This document shows positions 13,982 through 21,364 of a stretch of 32,288 bases of DNA, piece by piece (position 1 is the stretch's first letter; every line of letters begins with the position of its first letter). The stretch spans positions 1 through 32,288 of the forward strand of contig JAITGM010000049.1 of the NCBI GenBank assembly GCA_031280685.1, in the 5' to 3' direction. The notes below the pieces were generated by a model that saw nothing but the letters and a program-made list of their open reading frames with translations, ran no database searches and was not told the origin of the DNA. A program made the position numbers and the translations under genes. Source of the DNA: Christensenellaceae bacterium (GTDB lineage Bacteria; Bacillota; Clostridia; Christensenellales; UBA1750).

Positions 13982-14902
13982 ATGGGCTTTCGCTGGATAG
14001 ACGGCCACTGCGACGCGCCCTCAAACGGTGGCATTTTGAAGGCGGGCGGCCATTTCAGCCTGCCCCGCGCGCGAGCGCTGGGCTCAGGGCTGCAGGTTCT
14101 TTCACTCTTTGCGCGGCCCAGCGCCGAAAACAAGCCCTTCGTTGAGGCGCTGCGCCAGCTCGAAGGGCTCGAGCGTGAGCTAGCGCTCTGCCCCGCGCCC
14201 CTGATTCGGAGCAAAAAAGAGCTTGCCCTGCTGCTGCAAGGCTGCGATTTTGGCCTGATGCTCTCGCTCGAAGGTGCGGACGCGCTCGAAGGTGATCCAG
14301 AGCGCCTGCGCTTCTTCCACGGGCGCGGCGCGCGGCTCTTTGGGCTGAGCTGGAACAACGATAATCCCTTCTGCGGCGGCATTGGCGATGACCGCGAGGG
14401 CCTGAGCGACCTTGGCCGCGAAGCCGTGCCGCTCTGGGAAGGCTTGGGCGGCCTCGTCGATGTTTCCCACGCCTCAAACGCCGGCTTTTGGCAGGCGCTC
14501 GCGCTCTGCAAAAAGCCCGTAGTAGCCACGCACTCCTCGGTGGCGGCGCTTTGCGCGCAGCCGCGCAATTTAGGTGACGAACAGCTCCGCGCCCTGGCCG
14601 AAAAGGGCGGCGTCGCGGGGATCAACTTCTTCCCAACCTTCCTGCGCGAGGACGCCGCCGAGGCTTGCGCCGCGGATGTGGTTCGCCACATCCTGCACGC
14701 GCTAAACGTGGGCGGCGAGGATCTGCCGGCCCTGGGCTCGGACTTTGACGGCATCCCCTCCACGCCGGAGGGGCTTCGCCGCATCGAAGATCTGCCTGCC
14801 CTGGCCAGGGCGCTCGAAAAGAACGGCCTGCCTGCCAGGCAGTTGGAAAAAATCCTCTATGGCAACTGGGCGCGGGTTCTGGGCGAAACCCTGCCGGACT
14901 AG
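13982..14902 (+). CDS. Membrane dipeptidase-type M19 zinc dipeptidase
   Basis: M19 enzymes hydrolyse dipeptides, including L-D or D-D peptides, with a binuclear zinc centre on a TIM barrel. The protein has 306 residues and no signal peptide, so it is probably cytosolic. Metal ligands are visible: His9 and Asp11 in D-G-H-C-D, bridging Glu97 in S-L-E-G-A-D, His163 in V-D-V-S-H-A-S, and His184 in V-A-T-H-S. The catalytic-site G-S-D-F-D-G (252-257) is also present. The start at 13982 follows AAGGAGG by 8 nt; upstream open frame to 13937 overlaps the terminator hairpin of the previous gene. The likely role is turnover of peptides or cell-wall dipeptides. No neighbour ties it to a specific pathway. 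Confidence 0.92.
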   Translation: MGFRWIDGHCDAPSNGGILKAGGHFSLPRARALGSGLQVLSLFARPSAENKPFVEALRQLEGLERELALCPAPLIRSKKELALLLQGCDFGLMLSLEGADALEGDPERLRFFHGRGARLFGLSWNNDNPFCGGIGDDREGLSDLGREAVPLWEGLGGLVDVSHASNAGFWQALALCKKPVVATHSSVAALCAQPRNLGDEQLRALAEKGGVAGINFFPTFLREDAAEACAADVVRHILHALNVGGEDLPALGSDFDGIPSTPEGLRRIEDLPALARALEKNGLPARQLEKILYGNWARVLGETLPD

Positions 14903-15173
14903 GGCCTTTTAACCCACTTTACGTCTTTTTAGCCCTGTTGGGCGCATTTCTTCCTCGCCGCCGAGGGCGTGCAGACCAATCCTATGCGCCGATGAAAATC
15001 TTCCCATCCTCGCAGCGCTTTCCCCGCCATCGCGCCCCCTTCCCTCGCCATCGCGAACGCAAGCGAAGCAATCCAGCGCCCTCCCTTTATGAAGAAGCCC
15101 TTTGGGGGATTCCTTCGCCGCCCCACCCTTCGCGGGTAACGAACAGCGGCGGCCTACAGGCCTTGCTTGCCAG
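14903..15173. other. Non-coding gap with dispersed-repeat-like sequence
   Basis: This 271-bp convergent gap has no supported gene. It contains two CGCCATCGCG copies (15027-15065 region), and GAACGCAAGCGAAGCAATCC near 15055-15075 resembles the GCGAGCGAAGCAATCC-type dispersed repeats known from many bacteria. A GGCC-based short hairpin is at 15151-15162. No clear T-tract terminator is visible for either flanking gene. Confidence 0.5.
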
Positions 15174-15920
15174 CTAGACGCTTTGCCTGGGCAGAAGCTC
15201 CGGGCGAAGCAACTCCGCGTCCTCGATCAGGACGCAGTCGCCGTCCTGCAGCGTCACGCTGATCGGCCGGTTGAACATCCTATCTTCCAAAAAGTTGTCG
15301 ATCGCGGTAAAGTCCGTGCCGTGGTAGAGACTCAAGCGGCCATACCAGGCCGAGGATTTGGGAATTACGGTGTATTCGCCAGCCGGAATATCGACCCCGA
15401 CGCGCAAAAAGCCCTCCTTCCAATCGCTGTGCGGGGGCACCTCGCGCGAGGGGATGAACACGGCGTCGTTGACGACCAGCAGCTGCCCCGCGTGCAAATA
15501 GACCATGTAGTTGACGTAAAAGCTCGTATCGATGAGGTAATCCTCTTCAAGCGGGGAGGAATGCAGCTCGATCCAGGCAAACTGATCCTCGCTCAAGGTC
15601 AACTGCTTTAGGAAGTAATATTCGCCCGAAGGAATATCCTGCCCGACGATGTATTTGCCCGGCTGGAACCATCCGCTTTCTTCGTCCTGCCAGCCCTTTG
15701 CAAGCTCCGGAATCCCGGGCGCCGCTCCCTCCTGCTCCGCGCCCCACTGGGAAGCCAACCCCAGCGCGCACAGCAAGGCCCCCGTGAAGAAAAGCAGCAG
15801 CGCCGAAAAGCAAACCGCGACGGCCGGCCACAAAAAGGAGGCCGCGCGCGGCGCCTTCAGGCCGCACCGCGGGCAAAAGCCCCCCTGAAAGCTGGTTTTG
15901 CACCTTGGGCAGTAAATCAC
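15174..15920 (-). CDS. Zinc-ribbon membrane protein with repeated beta modules
   Basis: A 248-residue protein of unknown function. The N-terminus is a zinc ribbon (C-P-R-C at 4-7, C-P-R-C at 16-19). One membrane helix follows at about 31-56, then a probably extracytoplasmic region with two similar modules. The first contains G-Q-D-I-P-S-G-E-Y-Y and the second G-V-D-I-P-A-G-E-Y-T, each followed by strand-rich sequence. This zinc ribbon-TM-beta layout recurs in Firmicute proteins of unknown role. The start is GTG at 15920 with GAGGG about 8 nt upstream, so the start is less certain. It is divergent from tepA, with a 94-bp gap holding no promoter I can defend. Confidence 0.75.
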   Translation of the reverse strand: MIYCPRCKTSFQGGFCPRCGLKAPRAASFLWPAVAVCFSALLLFFTGALLCALGLASQWGAEQEGAAPGIPELAKGWQDEESGWFQPGKYIVGQDIPSGEYYFLKQLTLSEDQFAWIELHSSPLEEDYLIDTSFYVNYMVYLHAGQLLVVNDAVFIPSREVPPHSDWKEGFLRVGVDIPAGEYTVIPKSSAWYGRLSLYHGTDFTAIDNFLEDRMFNRPISVTLQDGDCVLIEDAELLRPELLPRQSV

Positions 15921-16014
15921 CGGCCATCCCTCGCCTTCACATGATTTGGACGCGATTTTGCCATACTAAGCGGCGACTTCGATTCGAAACGACTTTGGGA
16001 AAGGGGAAAAGCGA

Positions 16015-16719
16015 ATGAAGCGCCATGCTTTTTTGAACCAAGAAGAGGAAAAGGAAGCGGAGGGCGGCCCTTCCTTGCGGGAAACGGGCACGCAGGACCT
16101 GAACGAGGGGCCGATCGCGGCCATCCCCATCATCGGGCAGATCGAGGGGCACTCGGTGCTGCCGCCCCAGGCCAAGACCACGAAATATGAGCATGTTCTG
16201 CCCCTCTTGCTTCAGGCAGAGCAAAACGAGGGGGTCAAGGCCGTGCTGCTGCTGCTCAACACCGTGGGCGGGGATGTGGAGGCAGGCCTCGCCATCGCGG
16301 AAATGGTGGCGAGCCTTTCCAAGCCCACGGCCAGCCTGGTTTTGGGCGGCAGCCACTCCATCGGCGTGCCGCTGGCGGTCTGCGCGGGGCGTTCCTTCAT
16401 GGTGCCTTCGGCCACGATGACCATTCACCCCGTGCGCATCTCGGGCATGGTCATCACGGCCAGGCAATCCTTCGATTATATGCGGGATATGCAGGCGCGC
16501 GTGGCCAAATTCATCACCGCGCACTCCCACATCGGCACCGAAAGGCTCTATGAGCTCCTTCTCTCGCGCGATGAGATGGCCAACGACGTCGGCTCCATCC
16601 TCGATGGCGAGCAGGCCGTGGAAAACGGCATCATCGACGAGATCGGTGGCCTGAAGGAGGCGCTGAACTATCTCCGCGGCGAGATCGAAAAAAGCGGCAA
16701 AGATAAAAAGGGCGCGTAA
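16015..16719 (+). CDS. tepA: Translocation-enhancing protein TepA, ClpP-family serine protease
   Basis: A cytosolic ClpP-like protease named for its effect on protein export in Bacillus; it may degrade or process signal peptides or protein substrates. The 234-residue length is typical. An acidic N-terminal tail (about 1-30) precedes the crotonase-like fold at I-P-I-I-G-Q-I. Then come N-T-V-G-G-D-V-E-A-G, the nucleophile elbow G-G-S-H-S-I-G with Ser115, and catalytic His138 in T-I-H-P-V. The acid is probably Asp186 in S-R-D-E. It differs from housekeeping ClpP in the acidic tail and in the H-P-V-R-I-S-G context. GAAAGGGG precedes the ATG. The stop codon lies inside the loop of the terminator. 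Confidence 0.9.
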   Translation: MKRHAFLNQEEEKEAEGGPSLRETGTQDLNEGPIAAIPIIGQIEGHSVLPPQAKTTKYEHVLPLLLQAEQNEGVKAVLLLLNTVGGDVEAGLAIAEMVASLSKPTASLVLGGSHSIGVPLAVCAGRSFMVPSATMTIHPVRISGMVITARQSFDYMRDMQARVAKFITAHSHIGTERLYELLLSRDEMANDVGSILDGEQAVENGIIDEIGGLKEALNYLRGEIEKSGKDKKGA

Positions 16720-16730
16720 GCGCCCTTTTT
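16705..16730. terminator. Bidirectional terminator overlapping the tepA stop codon
   Basis: AAAAAGGGCGC (16705-16715) and GCGCCCTTTTT (16720-16730) form a perfect 11-bp stem with loop GTAA, which contains the TAA stop of tepA (16717-16719). The convergent permease gene stops at 16732, so the same hairpin serves both strands. Confidence 0.9.
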
Positions 16731-16731
16731 G

Positions 16732-18066
16732 CTATTCGGTGCGGATCGCGGCCAGGGCAGAGAGCCGCATCGCGCGCTGCGAGGGGTAAAAGCCGGCCAG
16801 CATGCCCACCAGCACGGCAAAGCCGAGCGCGCCGATGGCCAGGTAGGGCGGAATGACCGAGCGGAAGCCCGACATGGCGCCCTGCGTTGAAAGAAAGACG
16901 TTGATGATCGCGCCGACGCCATAGCTAAAGCCAAGCCCTGTGATGCCGCCGCCCAGGCCGATGAAGCCAGCTTCAGACAAAAACATCCACCCGATGGAGG
17001 CCATCCTGCAGCCGAGCACCTTCATCACGCCGATCTCGCGCGTGCGCTCATAGATCGACATCAGCATCGTGTTCATGATCGAGATCGCGGCTACGAGCAT
17101 GGCCACCGCGCCTATGCCGCCCAGCATCAGCTGCAAAGAGCGCGTCTGCTCCTGCATCTGCTCGATCCATTCCATTTGGGACCAGGCATTGATGCCCAGC
17201 TCGCGGATCTTGCGCTGCACCTCGGTCACGTTCATGTAGTCGTCCACGCGCACGCTGCCGTTGGGGAACTGATCGGTCTTGATGCCCGAGTTTTTAAAAG
17301 CCGGCTTGTTCTTGGCGATGAGGCGCTGAACCGACTCGATGTTGGTGTACATTCTGTAGGCTGACTGGTTGCCGTTATCGGGAATCATCCCCACCACCTT
17401 GGCCTTGAACTCGTAGGTCTTCGGGTTGCCGTCGGAATCGACGTTGTTCCAGTCGCTATAGACGAGGGTATATTTGGCGTTCAGCCAGTCGATCTCAGGC
17501 ACGCTGTCCCAACTTTGCGTGCGGGACTTTTCATTGCGGAAGTTCATCAGCGTGCCGCCGCCCAAAATCACCTCGATGGTATCCCCCGGGGTTTGCGAAA
17601 AGCCGCCGCCCTCGCTAAGCTTAATGTCGAGGGCGGTCAAAGCATCCGGCGTGATGGCCGTGAGGGAGTTATGGCTTACGTACTTGCCCGTGCGCAGCTG
17701 GAACTGGTAAATATCCAGCATCGGGGTCACGGCGCTTACGTGCTCGATGGCCGCGATCTTTCGGAGCATATTCTGGTCGAATTTTTGCTCTTTGACCGAG
17801 TCGCCTTCACTCACCGCGACCATCGCGACGCCGCCGCCCCCGCCGCCGTTGCCCGAGTAGTATAGGTTTGAATACAGTTCAATGGTCGTGAGCTGCCCGC
17901 TCTCGCGCAGTGCGTCGATCTGGCCCTGATTGATGCCGATGCCGATCGAAACCATGACCACGATGGAGGCGGTGCCGATCATCACGCCGATCATCGTCAA
18001 AATGCTGCGCGTCTTGCGCCGCCAGAGATTTTGCAGGCTCAGGCGGATTAAATCACTCCATCTCAT
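16732..18066 (-). CDS. MacB/FtsX-type ABC exporter permease
   Basis: A 444-residue inner-membrane permease of the FtsX/MacB/LolC type. It has one N-terminal helix (about 20-45: R-S-I-L-T-M-I-G-V-M-I-G-T-A-S-I-V-V-M-V), a large extracytoplasmic domain (about 46-300, with a Gly6-containing loop), and three C-terminal helices, which is the standard layout. The junction R-T-R-E-I-G-V-M-K-V-L-G precedes the later helices. The start at 18066 overlaps the upstream gene's end by 14 bp and has GAGG about 10 nt before it; the open frame reaching 18330 is antisense-like arginine-rich sequence. It is the last gene of an ATPase-accessory-permease operon. The substrate may be a peptide, lipid or antimicrobial. 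Confidence 0.92.
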   Translation of the reverse strand: MRWSDLIRLSLQNLWRRKTRSILTMIGVMIGTASIVVMVSIGIGINQGQIDALRESGQLTTIELYSNLYYSGNGGGGGGVAMVAVSEGDSVKEQKFDQNMLRKIAAIEHVSAVTPMLDIYQFQLRTGKYVSHNSLTAITPDALTALDIKLSEGGGFSQTPGDTIEVILGGGTLMNFRNEKSRTQSWDSVPEIDWLNAKYTLVYSDWNNVDSDGNPKTYEFKAKVVGMIPDNGNQSAYRMYTNIESVQRLIAKNKPAFKNSGIKTDQFPNGSVRVDDYMNVTEVQRKIRELGINAWSQMEWIEQMQEQTRSLQLMLGGIGAVAMLVAAISIMNTMLMSIYERTREIGVMKVLGCRMASIGWMFLSEAGFIGLGGGITGLGFSYGVGAIINVFLSTQGAMSGFRSVIPPYLAIGALGFAVLVGMLAGFYPSQRAMRLSALAAIRTE

Positions 18067-19531
18067 CGAGGGTTTCCTCATCCTTCTTCCTGCGTCCGCG
18101 GCGAACGAGCAAAATCGCCACCACAGCGGCGATCGCCAGCAGCGCGCCGCCGCCCGCGAACCAGACCCAAACCGGCAGGCCAGCCGGCGCTTCCGGCCCT
18201 TCGGACGCGATTTCGATGATCCCCTCCTTAAAGCCGCCGTCAAAGTCGCCAACCACGCCCATGTCCATGGCGACGATGTTGATCTCGATAGGCACCTCGC
18301 GCTGGGTTTCGCCGCCGTAATTGTCTTCATACGTGACGAGAAGCTTGCCCGAAACCGGCCCGCTCACGCCCGGCTCTATGCTCACCGAAACGTCGTAGGT
18401 CTTGGTGGTGCCTGGCTCCATATTGCCCGCGAAATAGCTTTCTTCAGCGCGCAGGCCTTCTGCCTGAAGCGTGACCAGCACGTTATAAATGGTGGATTTG
18501 CCCTTGTTGAAGAGGTTCATCGTGATGCCCAGCGAATCGCCCTCGTAAACCTCGGTGGGGTAGTTTGGCGCGTCCAGCTGCAGGTTCGGCAGCTGCGCCA
18601 CGGGGATGGTCACGTCGTCCTTGCTCTCGTAGGCCACGCGCTTTTGCACAAAGCTATAGGCGATCGAGAGCACCGGCGGCTGGATGCCCGCGTTTGGCGT
18701 GGTTTTAATGCGCACGACCGCCTCTTGGGTTTCGCCGGCCCCAACGGAGGCGATGTAGATGGTGTTTGAGCCGTTCGCTGGCAAAAGGGTCTGCGTTTCG
18801 TCCGAAAGGGCCGCGCGGACGTCGCTGATTGCGTACTTCGTGGTGTTGCGGAAGCGCAGCGTCAGGTCGAACTCGTCGCCGGCCACGATGGTTGCGGGGC
18901 TGTAGGCGATCGACTCGATGAGCAGCATGGCCTTTGAGGGGTTGGCCGTCGCCGGGCCCGGATCCGGGGTCGCCTCCGGCTTGGGCGTGGCGCCGTTTTC
19001 AACGCGGAAGAGCACCGTAAACTCCGCTGTGACGGGCTCGCTCTTTTCCCAGTCCATATAATGCTCGATGAACTGCACCTTGTACTTCATCTCGTAGGTG
19101 CCGTTCAACGCGTTTTGCTTCACCCTGAATTTGAAACTAAAATAGTCATCCTCCCAGTTGCCGTTCTCTTTGGTCTTGACGATCAGGCCGCCCAAAGACT
19201 GCGTATAGGCGGACAGGTCAAACTCCAAAACGTCGAAAAGGGCCTCATCAAAGACCGGCTCGATGCTGAACATCGGCAAAGCCAATCCCGCGAAGCTGCC
19301 GTTATCGCGGTAGTTTAGTCGGATCTGAATCTCAAGCGGCCCGCCCGCGTTGCCCACGCCGATCGGGGAGGCGCGCAGCGTCATATGCTTTGCAGAGGCA
19401 AGGCGCATGGGGTCGTCGCTTGACGTTGACGCATCCCCAACGGCGGCCTGAGCCGCCAATGGCATGACGAGGAGCATCAGGGCCAGCATCGTGGCGCTGA
19501 TGAGGGTGATCTTTTTTAAAAGTCGGTTCAT
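18053..19531 (-). CDS. Secreted, C-terminally anchored CARDB/NEW3-type protein of the ABC exporter operon
   Basis: A 492-residue surface protein. A signal peptide at 1-30 (K-K-I-T-L-I-S then a Leu/Met/Ala core) has a cleavage around A-Q-A-A. A middle section contains repeated immunoglobulin-like domains with the CARDB/NEW3 style (Y-S-P-A-T-I-V-A-G-D-E-F-D-L-T-L-R-F-R-N-T at about 210, Y-E-G-D-S-L-G-I-T-M-N-L-F-N-K-G-K-S at about 330). A Pro/Thr linker lies near 190-205. One membrane helix at about 455-480 is followed by a basic-acidic tail, R-R-G-R-R-K-K. Its ATG overlaps the ATPase stop as ATGA and its own stop overlaps the permease start, so the three products are probably made together. 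It may be an extracellular adaptor of the exporter, taking the place of MacA; that is inference. Confidence 0.85.
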   Translation of the reverse strand: MNRLLKKITLISATMLALMLLVMPLAAQAAVGDASTSSDDPMRLASAKHMTLRASPIGVGNAGGPLEIQIRLNYRDNGSFAGLALPMFSIEPVFDEALFDVLEFDLSAYTQSLGGLIVKTKENGNWEDDYFSFKFRVKQNALNGTYEMKYKVQFIEHYMDWEKSEPVTAEFTVLFRVENGATPKPEATPDPGPATANPSKAMLLIESIAYSPATIVAGDEFDLTLRFRNTTKYAISDVRAALSDETQTLLPANGSNTIYIASVGAGETQEAVVRIKTTPNAGIQPPVLSIAYSFVQKRVAYESKDDVTIPVAQLPNLQLDAPNYPTEVYEGDSLGITMNLFNKGKSTIYNVLVTLQAEGLRAEESYFAGNMEPGTTKTYDVSVSIEPGVSGPVSGKLLVTYEDNYGGETQREVPIEINIVAMDMGVVGDFDGGFKEGIIEIASEGPEAPAGLPVWVWFAGGGALLAIAAVVAILLVRRGRRKKDEETLDEME

Positions 19532-20382
19532 GCGGGCAGTTCCTCCTTCGGCTCGGCGCCGTTGTTTTGCTCTGCTTTTTGCTCGTAATCGCGCTTATTT
19601 TCGATGATCTCAATCACCTTGCCGTCGAGCAGGCGCACGACCCTGTCTGCCCGCTCGGCGATTGAACTATCGTGCGTGACCATCACCAGGGTGGAGCCGC
19701 TTTCCCTCGCGGCGCCTTGGATGATGCCCAGGATCTCGTCGCTGGTGCGCGAGTCGAGGTTGCCCGTAGGTTCGTCCGCAAAGACGATCTCGGGCCTTGA
19801 AACCAGGGCCCGCGCGATGCCCACCCTTTGCTGCTGCCCGCCCGACATCTGCGCTGGCTTATGCCCTTTGTGGCTGAGCAGCCCCAGCGTTTTGAGGGCC
19901 TCCAGGGCCATCGTTTTGCGGGCCTTGGGCGGCACGCCGCGATAGAGCAGCGGCATGGTTACGTTTTCCAAAGCGTTCATCGAGGCGAAGAGGTTGAACT
20001 GCTGAAAAATGAAGCCAACGTGCTCGAGCCTGAAGCGCACAAGCTGCGCTTCGCTCATCTTTTCAAGCCGTTCCCCGGCAATCTGCACGGCGCCGCGCGT
20101 AGGCTTTTCCAGCCCCGCCATCATGTTGAGCAGGGTCGATTTCCCGCTGCCCGAGCGCCCCACGATGCACAAAAACTCCCCAGGGTAAATATCCAAATCC
20201 ACACCATCGAGCGCGCGGAGCTTCTCTTCCCCCAGGCGGTAGACCTTATATAGGCCGCGCAGGCGGATTATGGCTTCCAAGTCGGCTTTCCCCCTTCCGC
20301 CCTCAAACCGGGCGCCCAAGTTCCCTTTCTTAGACGAGTTTGCTTCCGCTTTGTTTCGCTTGGATGAAGGATTTTCAAACAT
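19528..20382 (-). CDS. MacB/LolD-type ABC exporter ATP-binding protein
   Basis: ATPase of the exporter encoded by the two overlapping downstream genes. Its landmarks, numbered from the ATG at 20382 (284 residues), are Walker A G-R-S-G-S-G-K-S (75-82), Q-loop I-F-Q-Q-F-N-L-F (125-132), signature M-S-G-G-Q-Q-Q-R-V (179-187), Walker B I-V-F-A-D-E-P-T-G-N-L-D (199-210) and a switch His in V-T-H-D. The F-A-D-E-P-T-G-N-L-D form is characteristic of the LolD/MacB/FtsE group. The N-terminus has a lysine-rich, low-similarity extension of about 35 residues before the ATPase core; the start could also be GTG at 20433. No strong Shine-Dalgarno marks either. The C-terminus is charged and Glu/Asn-rich. Confidence 0.9.
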   Translation of the reverse strand: MFENPSSKRNKAEANSSKKGNLGARFEGGRGKADLEAIIRLRGLYKVYRLGEEKLRALDGVDLDIYPGEFLCIVGRSGSGKSTLLNMMAGLEKPTRGAVQIAGERLEKMSEAQLVRFRLEHVGFIFQQFNLFASMNALENVTMPLLYRGVPPKARKTMALEALKTLGLLSHKGHKPAQMSGGQQQRVGIARALVSRPEIVFADEPTGNLDSRTSDEILGIIQGAARESGSTLVMVTHDSSIAERADRVVRLLDGKVIEIIENKRDYEQKAEQNNGAEPKEELPA

Positions 20383-20502
20383 TTCGCCGCAGAAGCCCCC
20401 CGCCCTGTATTTTATCGGCTGCGCGGCTTTCACGCAAGGCCATTTTTAACGCGGCTTTTACGGAAATCCTTTTCACCGTTTCACAAGGCGGCCGTGTTTT
20501 GA

Positions 20503-20531
20503 TTGCTATTGCGCTAGGACTGGCATATGAT
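20503..20531 (+). promoter_or_regulatory. Probable promoter of the NYN-domain gene
   Basis: TTGCTA (20503-20508) and TATGAT (20526-20531) are separated by 17 bp and lie 85 bp before the ATG. The 5' region of the divergent ABC gene lies on the other side. Confidence 0.5.
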
Positions 20532-20615
20532 AGGGGCAGGGCAGACCCTTCCCCGGTTCGGCTTTTCGCCTTTCCCTCTCCCCCTCCGGGGCTATTGTTA
20601 AAAAGGAGGTCATTC

Positions 20616-21227
20616 ATGCTCAGATCCATGGTCTTCATTGACGAGCAAAATTTCCAGATCGCCCTGCAGTCCTATTACCGCGCACAGAATCTTCCCGCCC
20701 CGAGGCTCGATTACAACAAATTGCCCTTGATGGTCAATGCCTGCGTGCCCAACGCGGTTCTGGTCAAAACATTGCTCTGCGCCCCCAGGCCGGACGAATT
20801 CCTCCAGCAGGACGACGCGGCCATGCGCCACTACCGCTGGATCGAGGGCCTGCGGAATCAGTCCTTTTTTGACGTGATCGAAGGCGCGTTCATCGCCAGG
20901 CCGACGACCTACGGCGTGGAAATGAACATTAACGACAGGAGCAGCTACTACCGCGAAGAAAAGGGCACCGACATTAACATCGCCGTGGAATCCATCACCA
21001 AGGCCTTCAACAACGCCTACGACGTAGCCATCTTCATGAGCGGGGACTCGGACTACCTGCCCATTTACAAGACCCTGCGCACCATAGGCAAGCTTGTGGT
21101 GGTCGCCGTGGTCGAGGGGCAGTCCGTCATGCGCCTGCGGCCCTTTATCGACCATTACATCGTGCTGGATAAGTGCAAGTTCGATGGGATTCTGCGCCCG
21201 CCGGCCCCAAATTACGCCGCGGAATAG
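20616..21227 (+). CDS. NYN-domain (LabA/DUF88-like) putative ribonuclease
   Basis: NYN domains are PIN-like nuclease folds with clustered acidic residues that bind metal and cleave RNA. This 203-residue protein shows the expected set: Asp9 and Asn12 in F-I-D-E-Q-N, Asp119 in E-K-G-T-D-I-N, and Asp144/Asp146 in M-S-G-D-S-D-Y-L-P. A Rossmann-like strand V-V-V-A-V-V follows. AAGGAGG lies 7 nt before the ATG; the long frame to 20340 is not needed. It is cytosolic. The gene is monocistronic, bounded by a promoter and a strong terminator, so its partners are not indicated. The specific RNA target is unknown. Confidence 0.9.
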   Translation: MLRSMVFIDEQNFQIALQSYYRAQNLPAPRLDYNKLPLMVNACVPNAVLVKTLLCAPRPDEFLQQDDAAMRHYRWIEGLRNQSFFDVIEGAFIARPTTYGVEMNINDRSSYYREEKGTDINIAVESITKAFNNAYDVAIFMSGDSDYLPIYKTLRTIGKLVVVAVVEGQSVMRLRPFIDHYIVLDKCKFDGILRPPAPNYAAE

Positions 21228-21268
21228 CCAAAAAGGCGCCTCGCCAAAACCTGGGGGCGCCTTTTTGG
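21228..21268 (+). terminator. Strong terminator after the NYN gene
   Basis: CCAAAAAGGCGCC (21228-21240) pairs perfectly over 13 bp with GGCGCCTTTTTGG (21256-21268), with a 15-nt loop and T-run. The stem contains the following promoter's -35 on its right arm. Confidence 0.88.
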
Positions 21269-21294
21269 CGCTTCCCGTGCTCCTGTGTTATACT
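21265..21294 (+). promoter_or_regulatory. Promoter of the malic enzyme-fumarase operon
   Basis: TTGGCG (21265-21270) and TATACT (21289-21294) are separated by 18 bp. The -35 overlaps the end of the upstream terminator stem. Confidence 0.55.
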
Positions 21295-21364
21295 AGGGGC
21301 TAAGATGACGCGAACCCGGCGCAAACCGCCATTAATCCAACGAAATAAAGGATGTGCAACAGCC

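Noticed and set aside
20340..20615. Upstream extension of the NYN-domain protein
   Set aside because: AAGGAGG before the ATG at 20616 fixes the start, and the extension runs through the promoter and overlaps the divergent ABC gene.
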